From a virus: DNA of 24,631 nucleotides. Under the pieces are notes generated by a model, which worked only from the letters and a program-made list of their open reading frames with translations, was not told the origin of the DNA and did not search any database. Numbering within the stretch: position 1 is the stretch's first letter; every line of letters starts with the position of its first letter. The stretch spans positions 1 through 24,631 of the IMG/VR virus record IMGVR_UViG_3300025892_003288, one strand, 5' to 3'. Both the position numbers and the translations under genes were made by a program. This document shows positions 16,979 through 24,401 of this stretch, in pieces.

Positions 16979-18148
16979 ATGTTAAAAACAATTCAAAAAT
17001 CAAACATATCTAGAAGAAGCTTTAAAGTATTTAAAGATTTCTCAATCACTAATGGAAATGATGCAGAAGATATAAATATAATATCAGCTTCTCTAGCAGC
17101 CGCTTTATTTGATTCTGGTTCTTCTTCATTTATATCAGCATCAAATCAACCAAAATTATTTACTGAACCTCTTTATGATTCAATAAAAAGTAAATATTAT
17201 ATTAACGATGGTAATCCACTAACTCTTTTTGGAAAGGTATCAAATATAGGTAATATAAAAAGTGAAAGAACTATTGGTAATACAATTTTCATAATAAAAA
17301 TTCCACAAGCAAAATATGGTGAAGAAATTAAACCTGGTTCTGTAACAGTAGTTGATAATACAAACAGTACAACATATTCAGATAGTGGAGATGGAGGTAT
17401 GCGTTCGGGTAATTCAACTTATACTCTTTTATCTATAAACTTTAATTCAGGTGATGTACAATTACAAGATAGAGATTTACAAATATTTAATGGAACAATA
17501 ACCAATTTCAATGCAGAAACTGGTTTAGCTAGTATGACATTTCAAGGGCAAACTAGTACAGTTACTATTGTAAAAATAGATTTACCAAACTCAACCCTTG
17601 AAACATCAGTTAAATTAGATACTCTTTTTCCTGGCGTAGATATAGATGAAGCATTGACTGGAAATATATTTTATTCCGATGGATTAATAGTATTTAGTGG
17701 TGTAAGTAATTTTCATGAATATACTTTAACATACAAATCAACAAAAACAATTTACGAAACTGAAATATTCGTAAATGCAAAAGCAGGTGAATTTAATTAT
17801 TCACAAAACCCATCAGCAGTAGAAGTTCAAATTAGTGGTTCTTATGATTTTGAAACAACTTCTATATTTAACGATGAACCTGCTGGGACTAAAAAAATTA
17901 CAATAATAGAAGATATCAAACGAAAGCCTGCAATATCAGGTTCATTCAATTCATCAATAAGTGGTTCTTGGGATGATTACGAAGCATCTGCTTCAATAGA
18001 CCCAACAGGTTCTTATTTAGCTCCATATATAACAACTATTGGGTTATATGATAAGAGTGGAGAGATGGTTGCAGTTGCAAAATTACCTAAACCAATAAAG
18101 AATTTACCTGATTACGATGTAAACTTTATTATTCGTTTAGATACTTAA
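16979..18148 (+). CDS. Appendage-like virion protein B (paralogue of the 15690-16892 product)
   Basis: 389 aa, beta-rich and Ser/Thr/Asp-rich. Matching blocks to protein A occur in the same order: 'TIFIIKIPQAKYGEEIKPGS' against A's 'VYIINLSRARYKEKMDAGNW', 'GNIFYSDGLIVFSG' against 'GKFYPDQGIIVLNP', 'EFNYSQNPS' against 'EFNFSNNPT', and 'YITTIGLYDKSGEMVAVAKL' against 'FITTIGLFSDSNEMIAVAKT'. The C-terminal third from residue about 262 is the best conserved. The N-terminus differs, so each may attach to a different partner. It has its own promoter-like element behind a terminator, allowing different expression from A. Probably a structural appendage; function unknown. Confidence 0.72.
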   Translation: MLKTIQKSNISRRSFKVFKDFSITNGNDAEDINIISASLAAALFDSGSSSFISASNQPKLFTEPLYDSIKSKYYINDGNPLTLFGKVSNIGNIKSERTIGNTIFIIKIPQAKYGEEIKPGSVTVVDNTNSTTYSDSGDGGMRSGNSTYTLLSINFNSGDVQLQDRDLQIFNGTITNFNAETGLASMTFQGQTSTVTIVKIDLPNSTLETSVKLDTLFPGVDIDEALTGNIFYSDGLIVFSGVSNFHEYTLTYKSTKTIYETEIFVNAKAGEFNYSQNPSAVEVQISGSYDFETTSIFNDEPAGTKKITIIEDIKRKPAISGSFNSSISGSWDDYEASASIDPTGSYLAPYITTIGLYDKSGEMVAVAKLPKPIKNLPDYDVNFIIRLDT

Positions 18149-18150
18149 TC

Positions 18151-18161
18151 TATATTTATAT
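18151..18161 (+). promoter_or_regulatory. Putative phage late promoter element, copy 4
   Basis: Exact TATATTTATAT directly after the stop of appendage protein B, 21 bases before the ATG at 18183. The following AAAGGAGATAGAAACTATGGC carries a strong AAAGGAG ribosome-binding site (18167-18173) and the same AGAAACTATGGC start context as the gene at 15042. Confidence 0.6.
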
Positions 18162-18182
18162 AATACAAAGGAGATAGAAACT

Positions 18183-18365
18183 ATGGCATCAATACTTGAC
18201 AAATACAAACAATCAGAATTTGCAAAACTTGCAGATAACAATAAGGATAAGACTCCTATTTCTGCAGATAATCAGAATAAACTACACAAAGATAATAAAG
18301 CTCTTGCAAATGCGAGAGGAGGAAAGTTAAATCAGACAAAATATTCTGATAACGTAACTTATTAA
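18183..18365 (+). CDS. Small hypothetical protein, 60 aa
   Basis: A small, charged, soluble protein with a helical start ('SILDKYKQSEFAKLADNNKD') and a basic Gly/Asn-rich end ('ARGGKLNQTKYSDNV'). It has no Cys and no membrane segment. Translation is well supported: it has the best ribosome-binding site in the window (AAAGGAG) and its own TATATTTATAT element, so it is probably abundant late in infection. That would fit a minor virion protein or assembly factor, but I do not recognise it. Its stop codon lies 9 bases before, and in the same frame as, the TTG start of the sulfotransferase-like gene. Confidence 0.75.
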   Translation: MASILDKYKQSEFAKLADNNKDKTPISADNQNKLHKDNKALANARGGKLNQTKYSDNVTY

Positions 18366-18374
18366 TTTTTCAAT

Positions 18375-18950
18375 TTGAGTTTATTAATCAATCGTACTCA
18401 TAAATGGGTATATATTCACATACCAAAAACAGGAGGTTCATCCATTTCTCATATACTTAATACAGTAGAGGGAACTGAATCAATATCAACCCATGGTTCT
18501 ATACTAGAAGTAAAAGATAATATTTCTGATTATTTTAAATTCACAATAGTAAGAAATCCATATACAAGATTTCTATCAGAATATTTTCATCAAAAAAGAA
18601 ATAAGTTGACAAATCAAAATTTTGAATACTACATTAGAAAAGTAGATACAAAAGATTTACACTTAATCCCGCAAAGTTACTATGTAAACACGGAGTTGGA
18701 TAAAACAAAAGAATTAACTTACATTGGAAAGTATGAAAACTTTGTTGATGAAGTTAATTTATTATTTAATAAAATAAATATTAATAAATCTATCCCACAT
18801 CGAAATAGAAATCCAATATATGATAAGCATCCAAATTTAAAACAAGAAGATTATTATAAATCTTTTTATACTGAAACATGGATGAAAGATTGGATTAGAG
18901 AGAGATACAGAGATGATTTCAAGATTTTTAACTATGAGTTGGACATATAA
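18375..18950 (+). CDS. Sulfotransferase-like protein
   Basis: 191 aa. The PAPS-binding 5' loop is 'HIPKTGGSSI' (K18-S23) and the 3'-phosphate site is 'FKFTIVRNPYTRFLSEYFH' with R60 and S68, the two hallmarks of the Sulfotransfer_2 family; H40 may be the catalytic base. Such enzymes move sulfate from PAPS to hydroxyl groups of carbohydrates. The gene has no ATG near its start: TTG at 18375 is the only usual initiator before the conserved loop, and there is no visible ribosome-binding site. It follows the 60-aa gene in the same frame after one TAA, so expression by re-initiation, or by stop-codon read-through, is possible. Sulfotransferases occur in some marine phages; a role in modifying a cell-surface or virion glycan is inference. 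It is short for the family but both binding motifs are present. Confidence 0.8.
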   Translation: MSLLINRTHKWVYIHIPKTGGSSISHILNTVEGTESISTHGSILEVKDNISDYFKFTIVRNPYTRFLSEYFHQKRNKLTNQNFEYYIRKVDTKDLHLIPQSYYVNTELDKTKELTYIGKYENFVDEVNLLFNKININKSIPHRNRNPIYDKHPNLKQEDYYKSFYTETWMKDWIRERYRDDFKIFNYELDI

Positions 18951-19386
18951 CGGAAGAAGTATAACAGAAATATCAGATATGCCAGAAGGTACTATCGGAT
19001 TCATATACAAAATAACCAATGGTGAAACTGGTCAATATTATATTGGGAAAAAATCCCTATATTCACATAGAACATTACCACCATTAAAGGGTTATAAAAG
19101 AAAAAGAAAAGTAATCAAAGAATCTAAGTGGGTAGATTATCGTTCATCAAACCCATCAGTACAATTATGGTTTCATTCAAACGAAATGGCCTTAGAACAA
19201 GAACCAAGAGGAGAAATAAACGATACATTAGAACTAAAAATACTTAGATTCTGTAAAACTAAGAAGGCTTTAACCTATTATGAACTACAAGAACAGTTCG
19301 CACACGATGTATTAGGAGATGATTTATCCCTAAATGATAATTTATTAGGAAAGTTTTTTAGAAAAGACTTGGAAATTACGAAATAA
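18934..19386 (+). CDS. GIY-YIG nuclease-like protein
   Basis: 150 aa from the ATG at 18934. 'GFIYKIT' (G22-T28) and 'YYIGKK' (Y35-K40) match the two strands that name the GIY-YIG fold. 'ESKWVDYRSSNP', 'LRFCKTKKALTYYELQEQFA' and 'NDNLLGKFFRK' match a compact protein family I recall from many T4-like and other large phages, which usually begins Met-Ser/Asn-Trp. I chose 18934 for that reason; an in-frame ATG at 18913 with a purine-rich stretch upstream would add 7 residues. The start overlaps the sulfotransferase gene by 17 bases. No separate DNA-binding domain is visible. It may be an endonuclease of host DNA or of recombination intermediates, or a free-standing homing-type enzyme. Nuclease activity is inferred from the fold only. 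Confidence 0.72.
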   Translation: MSWTYNGRSITEISDMPEGTIGFIYKITNGETGQYYIGKKSLYSHRTLPPLKGYKRKRKVIKESKWVDYRSSNPSVQLWFHSNEMALEQEPRGEINDTLELKILRFCKTKKALTYYELQEQFAHDVLGDDLSLNDNLLGKFFRKDLEITK

Positions 19387-19399
19387 TTTCGTATATTTG
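19369..19399 (+). promoter_or_regulatory. Bacteroidota-type promoter of the primase operon
   Basis: TATATTTG at 19392-19399 is an exact match to the Bacteroidota -7 element TAnnTTTG, and a TTG at 19369-19371 lies 20 bases upstream, where the -33 element is expected. Transcription would begin near 19405, leaving a leader of about 14 bases before the primase ATG at 19419. The site differs from the TATATTTATAT elements by G in place of A, so it could be read by host RNA polymerase early in infection. Function is inferred. Confidence 0.5.
19377..19393. promoter_or_regulatory. Perfect 17-base palindrome in the primase promoter (candidate operator)
   Basis: TACGAAAT-A-ATTTCGTA is a perfect inverted repeat with 8-base arms and one central base. 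It spans the stop codon of the GIY-YIG gene and fills the spacer between the -33-like TTG and the -7-like TATATTTG, sharing its last two bases with the latter. This is a classic place for a repressor or activator dimer. It could also form an RNA hairpin, but no T-run follows. Confidence 0.5.
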
Positions 19400-19418
19400 T
19401 ATTGTTAAAAGTGTAATT

Positions 19419-20363
19419 ATGCTCTCACATCACGAGAAACAAGAAGTTATAAATATATTAAATGATGTTTTGGGCCCTGGTACATCTATGAAAAATGATG
19501 AACAGGCTCACTATTGTCCATTTTGTCATCATCATAAGAAAAAGTTACAAATTAACTTAAAAACTCAATATTGGCATTGTTGGGTTTGTGATGCAAAGGG
19601 AAGAAAGATTCAGAGATTACTTAAAAGACTTCATGTAGATTCTCGTAAATTAAAGAAATTATATGAAATCTATGGTGATGATTACATAGTTTATAGTAAA
19701 GATACTGAAGATGAAAAGATAGAATTACGATTACCAAATGAATTTAAATCACTTTTAAAAGAACCAAAGGGTAAAATTAACCCAATATATAAAAAATCAA
19801 TTCAATATGCTAAAGATAGGAAAATCAGTAATGAAGATATTATCAAGTATAACATTGGATATTGTGATGGTGGTATGTACTCTGGTAGGATTATTATTCC
19901 TTCTTATGATTCTGATAATAGACTTAACTATTTTATCGCCAGGTCGGTCTTTATCGATGAAAAGTTTAAATATAAAAATCCACCGGTTTCTAAAAACGTT
20001 ATCATGTTCGAAAACCAAATAAATTGGAATGAACCTATAACATTAGTAGAAGGTGTATTTGATGCAATTGCAGTAAAACGAAATGCAATTCCTATACTCG
20101 GTAAGTTCGTACCTAGAAAATTAAATGATGCTATATTTAGTAATGGAGTAAAAAATCTTAACATCTTATTAGATGAAGATGCTCAAAACCAAGCGTTACA
20201 TTACACTATGCAATATACCAACCAAGGTATTCAAACAAAAAACATTAAACCCACAGACAAAGATGCATCTGATATGGGATTCACAGAAGTAAATAATAAA
20301 TTAAAAGAATCTAAGAAAACAGGATTCGGTGATGTTATATCACAAAAGTTAAAAGGTTTATGA
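19419..20363 (+). CDS. DNA primase (zinc finger plus Toprim)
   Basis: 314 aa. Residues 31-57 form a zinc ribbon, 'HYCPFCHHHKKK' and 'YWHCWVCDAKG', with C33, C36, C54 and C57 as ligands. The Toprim catalytic domain has E211 in 'LVEGVFDAIAVK' and the acidic D252-E253-D254 in 'LLDEDAQ', with 'DKDASDMG' closing the fold. This is the DnaG arrangement and corresponds in role to T4 gp61, which makes RNA primers for lagging-strand synthesis with the phage helicase. It is shorter than bacterial DnaG and lacks an obvious C-terminal helicase-binding domain, as usual for phages. The gene is first in an operon with the fused Mre11-Rad50 gene, overlapping it by ATGA (20360-20363), and has its own promoter-like site. 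Confidence 0.9.
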   Translation: MLSHHEKQEVINILNDVLGPGTSMKNDEQAHYCPFCHHHKKKLQINLKTQYWHCWVCDAKGRKIQRLLKRLHVDSRKLKKLYEIYGDDYIVYSKDTEDEKIELRLPNEFKSLLKEPKGKINPIYKKSIQYAKDRKISNEDIIKYNIGYCDGGMYSGRIIIPSYDSDNRLNYFIARSVFIDEKFKYKNPPVSKNVIMFENQINWNEPITLVEGVFDAIAVKRNAIPILGKFVPRKLNDAIFSNGVKNLNILLDEDAQNQALHYTMQYTNQGIQTKNIKPTDKDASDMGFTEVNNKLKESKKTGFGDVISQKLKGL

Positions 20364-23300
20364 TAATAAATAAAGTTTACCATTTGGCAGATTTACATAT
20401 TAGAAATCTCCAAAGGCACAAAGAATACAAATTCGTATTCAAAAAATTCTTAAAACAAGTTAAACAAGACAATATAGAGGATTCTCTAATCTATATTGCA
20501 GGTGATATTGCTCACGCAAAAACTGAGATGTCACCAGAACTAGTACATGAAATAAGTTGGTTTCTTACCGAATGTGCTAAGTTAAGAGAAACTGTATTAA
20601 TCACAGGTAACCATGATTGTAATTTAAATAATTCACACAGACTCGATGTACTCACACCTATTATCCAAAATCTTGGAAACGATAGAATTCATTATCTTCG
20701 TGATACTGGTGTTTACAATATCCATAATCTTACTTTCGTTGTCTATTCTATATTGGATAACAAAGAAAATTGGCCTAAAGGAAATACCATTGATGGAGAA
20801 AATACAATCTGTCTTTTTCATGGACCGGTAAACAAAGCTCAAACAGATATCGGCTATACCGTTTCCTCTAACTCATTTCAAGTAGATATGTTTGATGGAT
20901 TCGATATGGCCATGTTGGGTGATATCCATAAAAGACAAACATTTGGACCTGGTTATGAACACATTGCATATGCTGGTTCTATGGTTCAACAGAATCATGG
21001 TGAGTTATTGGAAAACCATGGTTATCTACTTTGGGATATCCCTACAAGAACTTTTACAGAACATCATATCCACAATGATTATGGATTCTTAACAGTTGAT
21101 GTAGTTGATGGTAAAATACCTCAATGGGTGTATGATGAAGTTGGTACTAAACTTCCAAAGTATCCAAGATTAAGATTGAGATTCACAAGAACAGAAGCTT
21201 CTGATATGAAGAGAAAAATAACTGAACTAAAGAAGTTATTCAAAGTTGCTGAAGTTACTGTAACAAGAACTGATACAATCGGACAACTAAAAACAAATCA
21301 AAAGGTAAACAAAAACATTGTTGGTAATGTTAAAGATGAAACCTTCCAAAATCAACTCATCAGAGATTACTTAGAAAGACAGTATTTGTTAGAAGATGAA
21401 GAGTTGGATAAGATTGCAGAAATCAACTCAGAACTAAATTCACATATAGATGATTCGGATTCAATGGGTAACATTCTATGGACACCAAAACAATTTGAAT
21501 TCTCTAATATGTTTTCGTATGGTGAAGGTAATTTAATCCGATTTGATAAAGCACAAGGTATCATGGGTATCTTTGCTCCTAACGCAAGTGGTAAATCTTC
21601 TATGTGGGATGCACTATCGTTTTGTATCTATGATAAAACTTCTCGTACAAATATTTCTAAAAACGTTTTAAACAATCGTAAATCAACTTTCTATTGTAAG
21701 TTTAACTTTGAGATAGATGGAATAGATTACTTCATTGAGAGAAAAGCAAAGTATGTTAGGAAAGGTACATCTGTTAAGGTTGATGTAAACTTTTGGAGTG
21801 ATGACAATGGAGTTATAGAATCACTTAATGGAGAACAACGAAAAGATACTAATAAAGAAATAGAAAAGTACTTAGGTAAGTTTGAAGATTTCGTCCTTAC
21901 TGCTCTTTCCCTACAAGGAAACAATGCACTGTTTATAGATAAATCACAAAGTGAAAGAAAAGAAATACTTTCACAATTCATAGGTGTAAACATCTTTGAT
22001 AAACTATATCAGAAAGCATCTGATGAGAACCGAGATAATGCAACACTTATCAGAAAATTCAAGTCGGATGATTTTACGACAAAATTAGCGGAAATCGACA
22101 CAGATTTAAAGTCAAACAAAAACGAGTATAAGTTATTAGAGATAAACCAAAAATCTTTAAAGGACGAAGAAGATGTGTTGAACAAAAGGATTATATCCCT
22201 TAATGGAAAAATTGTAAATCTAAATGCTGATAGTGGAGTATCGATAGAAGAGTTAGAAAAAAGATTTAACATCCTCGAATCCAAACGAGATACAATTCAA
22301 ACAAATAAAAAATCTACACAAGATAGAATTACACATCGAGAAGAACTACAACTTACATTAGAAGAAATATTAGATAAGTTTGATGAAGAAGATTTAGAAG
22401 AAGGAATTACAAAATTAAAAACATTAAAGAAGAATTTAAGTAATATTGACACAGAAATAGAAAAAGTAAATATAAAATTAGAATCTTTATACGAAAGAAA
22501 AGAACATTTAGATTCTCACAAATATAATGAAGATTGTAATATTTGTATGGAAAATTCTAAATCTATTTTAGAAACAAAAGTAGAAGTAGATTCTAAAATT
22601 CAAGATGGTGAAAGTTACTTACAAGATTTTGAGAAACAAAAATTAGATTTAAATATTGAAATAGATTCTTTAAAAGGTTATGAAAAAGAGTGGAGTAATT
22701 TTCAAGAGGCACAAGAAAAAGAAGATAAGATTGATAGAGAGATTGGTGGACTTATAAACAAGTTATCAACAATTGAAACTGAAGAATTACGAAATTCACA
22801 ACAAATTACTCAACAAGATACTCTTATAAAAGAATATTACAAGAATGAAAAGCAAATTAATAAGAATAGAGAAATCAGAGATGAGATTAGTGGAGTAAGA
22901 GAAAAACTTAAAATTGTTAAGGATGAACTCAAAGGAGTTAATACAGATATCCTTAAATTAAATGGTAAAGTATCGGCATTACAAAACCAAAAAGAAACTA
23001 TTGAAGATAGAATCAATGAGGTTAAAGAACTAGAATCTCAGAGTAGATTATTTGATTTCTACTTAAATGCTCTTTCTAAAGATGGTGTATCTTATGAATT
23101 GATTGAAAAAGCATTACCAATGATTGAGGGTGAGGTAAATAATATTTTAGGTCAAATAGTAGACTTCGGAATGCAGTTAGAGATTGATGGTAAGAACATT
23201 AATGCATATCTTGTATATGGAGACCAAAGATGGAGTTTAGAAATGTGTAGTGGTATGGAAAGATTTATTAGTGGGTTAGCAATTAGAGTTGCTTTAATCA

Positions 23301-23518
23301 ATGTATGTAACCTACCAAGACCTAATTTCCTTGTGATAGATGAAGGGTTTGGAACATTAGATAGTGAGAACTTACAATCTTTATTTATGTTGTTTACATA
23401 TCTTAAAACTCAGTTTGATTTCGTTATGGTAATCTCACATATTGATTCAATGAGAGATGTTGTAGATGGTTTGATTGAAATTAAAAAAGAAAAAGGATTT
23501 TCCCAAGTTAAATTTTAA
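20360..23518 (+). CDS. Fused Mre11-Rad50 (gp47-gp46 / SbcD-SbcC) recombination nuclease
   Basis: 1052 aa in one uninterrupted frame. Residues 1-340 are a complete Mre11/SbcD phosphodiesterase: D11-x-H13, 'AGDIAH', G83-N-H-D86, 'LFHG' and G187-D-I-H190 bind two Mn ions. After a short linker, residues about 370-1052 are a Rad50/SbcC ATPase: Walker A G403-S414 with K412, a long coiled coil (about 560-930) with a CxxC zinc hook at C726-N-I-C729, ABC signature 'MCSGMER' (962-968), Walker B D994-E995 and D-loop L1000-D1001. In T4 these are separate proteins, gp47 (339 aa) and gp46 (560 aa), which resect DNA ends for recombination-dependent replication and degrade host DNA. All motifs are intact, so the fusion should be active. 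M369 could start a separate Rad50 part, but has no ribosome-binding site. It is coupled to primase (ATGA) and followed by rmlB after one base. Confidence 0.95.
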   Translation: MIINKVYHLADLHIRNLQRHKEYKFVFKKFLKQVKQDNIEDSLIYIAGDIAHAKTEMSPELVHEISWFLTECAKLRETVLITGNHDCNLNNSHRLDVLTPIIQNLGNDRIHYLRDTGVYNIHNLTFVVYSILDNKENWPKGNTIDGENTICLFHGPVNKAQTDIGYTVSSNSFQVDMFDGFDMAMLGDIHKRQTFGPGYEHIAYAGSMVQQNHGELLENHGYLLWDIPTRTFTEHHIHNDYGFLTVDVVDGKIPQWVYDEVGTKLPKYPRLRLRFTRTEASDMKRKITELKKLFKVAEVTVTRTDTIGQLKTNQKVNKNIVGNVKDETFQNQLIRDYLERQYLLEDEELDKIAEINSELNSHIDDSDSMGNILWTPKQFEFSNMFSYGEGNLIRFDKAQGIMGIFAPNASGKSSMWDALSFCIYDKTSRTNISKNVLNNRKSTFYCKFNFEIDGIDYFIERKAKYVRKGTSVKVDVNFWSDDNGVIESLNGEQRKDTNKEIEKYLGKFEDFVLTALSLQGNNALFIDKSQSERKEILSQFIGVNIFDKLYQKASDENRDNATLIRKFKSDDFTTKLAEIDTDLKSNKNEYKLLEINQKSLKDEEDVLNKRIISLNGKIVNLNADSGVSIEELEKRFNILESKRDTIQTNKKSTQDRITHREELQLTLEEILDKFDEEDLEEGITKLKTLKKNLSNIDTEIEKVNIKLESLYERKEHLDSHKYNEDCNICMENSKSILETKVEVDSKIQDGESYLQDFEKQKLDLNIEIDSLKGYEKEWSNFQEAQEKEDKIDREIGGLINKLSTIETEELRNSQQITQQDTLIKEYYKNEKQINKNREIRDEISGVREKLKIVKDELKGVNTDILKLNGKVSALQNQKETIEDRINEVKELESQSRLFDFYLNALSKDGVSYELIEKALPMIEGEVNNILGQIVDFGMQLEIDGKNINAYLVYGDQRWSLEMCSGMERFISGLAIRVALINVCNLPRPNFLVIDEGFGTLDSENLQSLFMLFTYLKTQFDFVMVISHIDSMRDVVDGLIEIKKEKGFSQVKF

Positions 23519-23519
23519 T

Positions 23520-24401
23520 ATGAAAGTAGTAGTAACTGGTGGTTTAGGGTTTATTGGTTCATCATTCGTGGATTTATGTGTTAGTAAAGGCATTGAAGTT
23601 TTAGTTATTGATAAAATGACATACGCATCAAATGAGGATTGGTTACCAATGGATACTGAATTGTTAGTAAGTGATATATGTGATGTAACTAAAGAAGATT
23701 TAGGTGAATATGATTATCTTGTAAACTTTGCAGCAGAATCTCATGTAGATAGAAGTATCAAAGATGGATTACCATTTGTAAACTCAAACATACAAGGAAC
23801 TTATAATCTTTTAGAACTTGCAAGAAAAAATCCTAAATTAAAAAAGTTTGTACAAATCAGTACCGATGAAGTTTATGGTGATTTAGAATTTCTATTTGTT
23901 GATGAAGTAGATGAAACTCATGAATTAAAACCATCATCTTATTATTCATCAACCAAAGCATCAGCAGATTTAATTGTACAAAGTTGTGGACACACCTATG
24001 GTCTACCTTATCTTATAACAAGAACTTGTAATAACTTTGGTATCAGACAACATAGTGAAAAATTTATTCCTACAATTATTGATTGTATAAAAAATAAAAA
24101 AGAAATACCAATGTATGGAGATGGAAAACAAGTTAGAGAATGGATTTGGGTAGAAGATAATGTTAGACAAGTATTTAGGTATATGTTAGATTCAGATGAA
24201 GGAATCCGAAATATCGGTTCTAAGGAACGATTAACTAATAAACATATAATCCAAAAAGTAGGAGAAATTCTTAAGACAGAACCTCTTATAACATCAGTAG
24301 AAGATAGATTAGGACATGATAGAAGGTATGGATTAAAAACAAATTATAAAGAAACACCAATAACTAAAACATTATTTGAATATGTTAGTGAAATTAAATG
24401 A
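23520..24401 (+). CDS. rmlB: dTDP-glucose 4,6-dehydratase
   Basis: 293 aa, an extended short-chain dehydrogenase. The NAD-binding 'TGGLGFIG' (G7, G10, G13) opens the protein, followed by 'AAESHVDRSI', the dehydratase-specific T115-D116-E117 in 'ISTDEVYGD', Y142-x3-K146 in 'YYSSTKAS', 'TRTCNNFGIRQHSEKFIPT' and 'REWIWVEDNVR'. The Asp-Glu pair distinguishes RmlB from simple epimerases. It makes dTDP-4-keto-6-deoxyglucose from dTDP-glucose, the second step of dTDP-rhamnose synthesis. It is shorter than the usual 330-360 residues, mainly through short loops. I chose the ATG at 23520, one base after the previous stop, because an ATG at 23475 would add a 15-residue Lys-rich extension before the strand that starts the Rossmann fold. 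Confidence 0.9.
   Translation: MKVVVTGGLGFIGSSFVDLCVSKGIEVLVIDKMTYASNEDWLPMDTELLVSDICDVTKEDLGEYDYLVNFAAESHVDRSIKDGLPFVNSNIQGTYNLLELARKNPKLKKFVQISTDEVYGDLEFLFVDEVDETHELKPSSYYSSTKASADLIVQSCGHTYGLPYLITRTCNNFGIRQHSEKFIPTIIDCIKNKKEIPMYGDGKQVREWIWVEDNVRQVFRYMLDSDEGIRNIGSKERLTNKHIIQKVGEILKTEPLITSVEDRLGHDRRYGLKTNYKETPITKTLFEYVSEIK

Noticed and set aside
19377-19393. Palindrome read as a rho-independent terminator
   Set aside because: Arms are AT-rich and no T-run follows; it overlaps a promoter-like -7 box instead.
23475-23519. Upstream ATG for rmlB
   Set aside because: It would add a Lys-rich extension read inside the previous gene; the family starts directly with the first Rossmann strand at the ATG at 23520.
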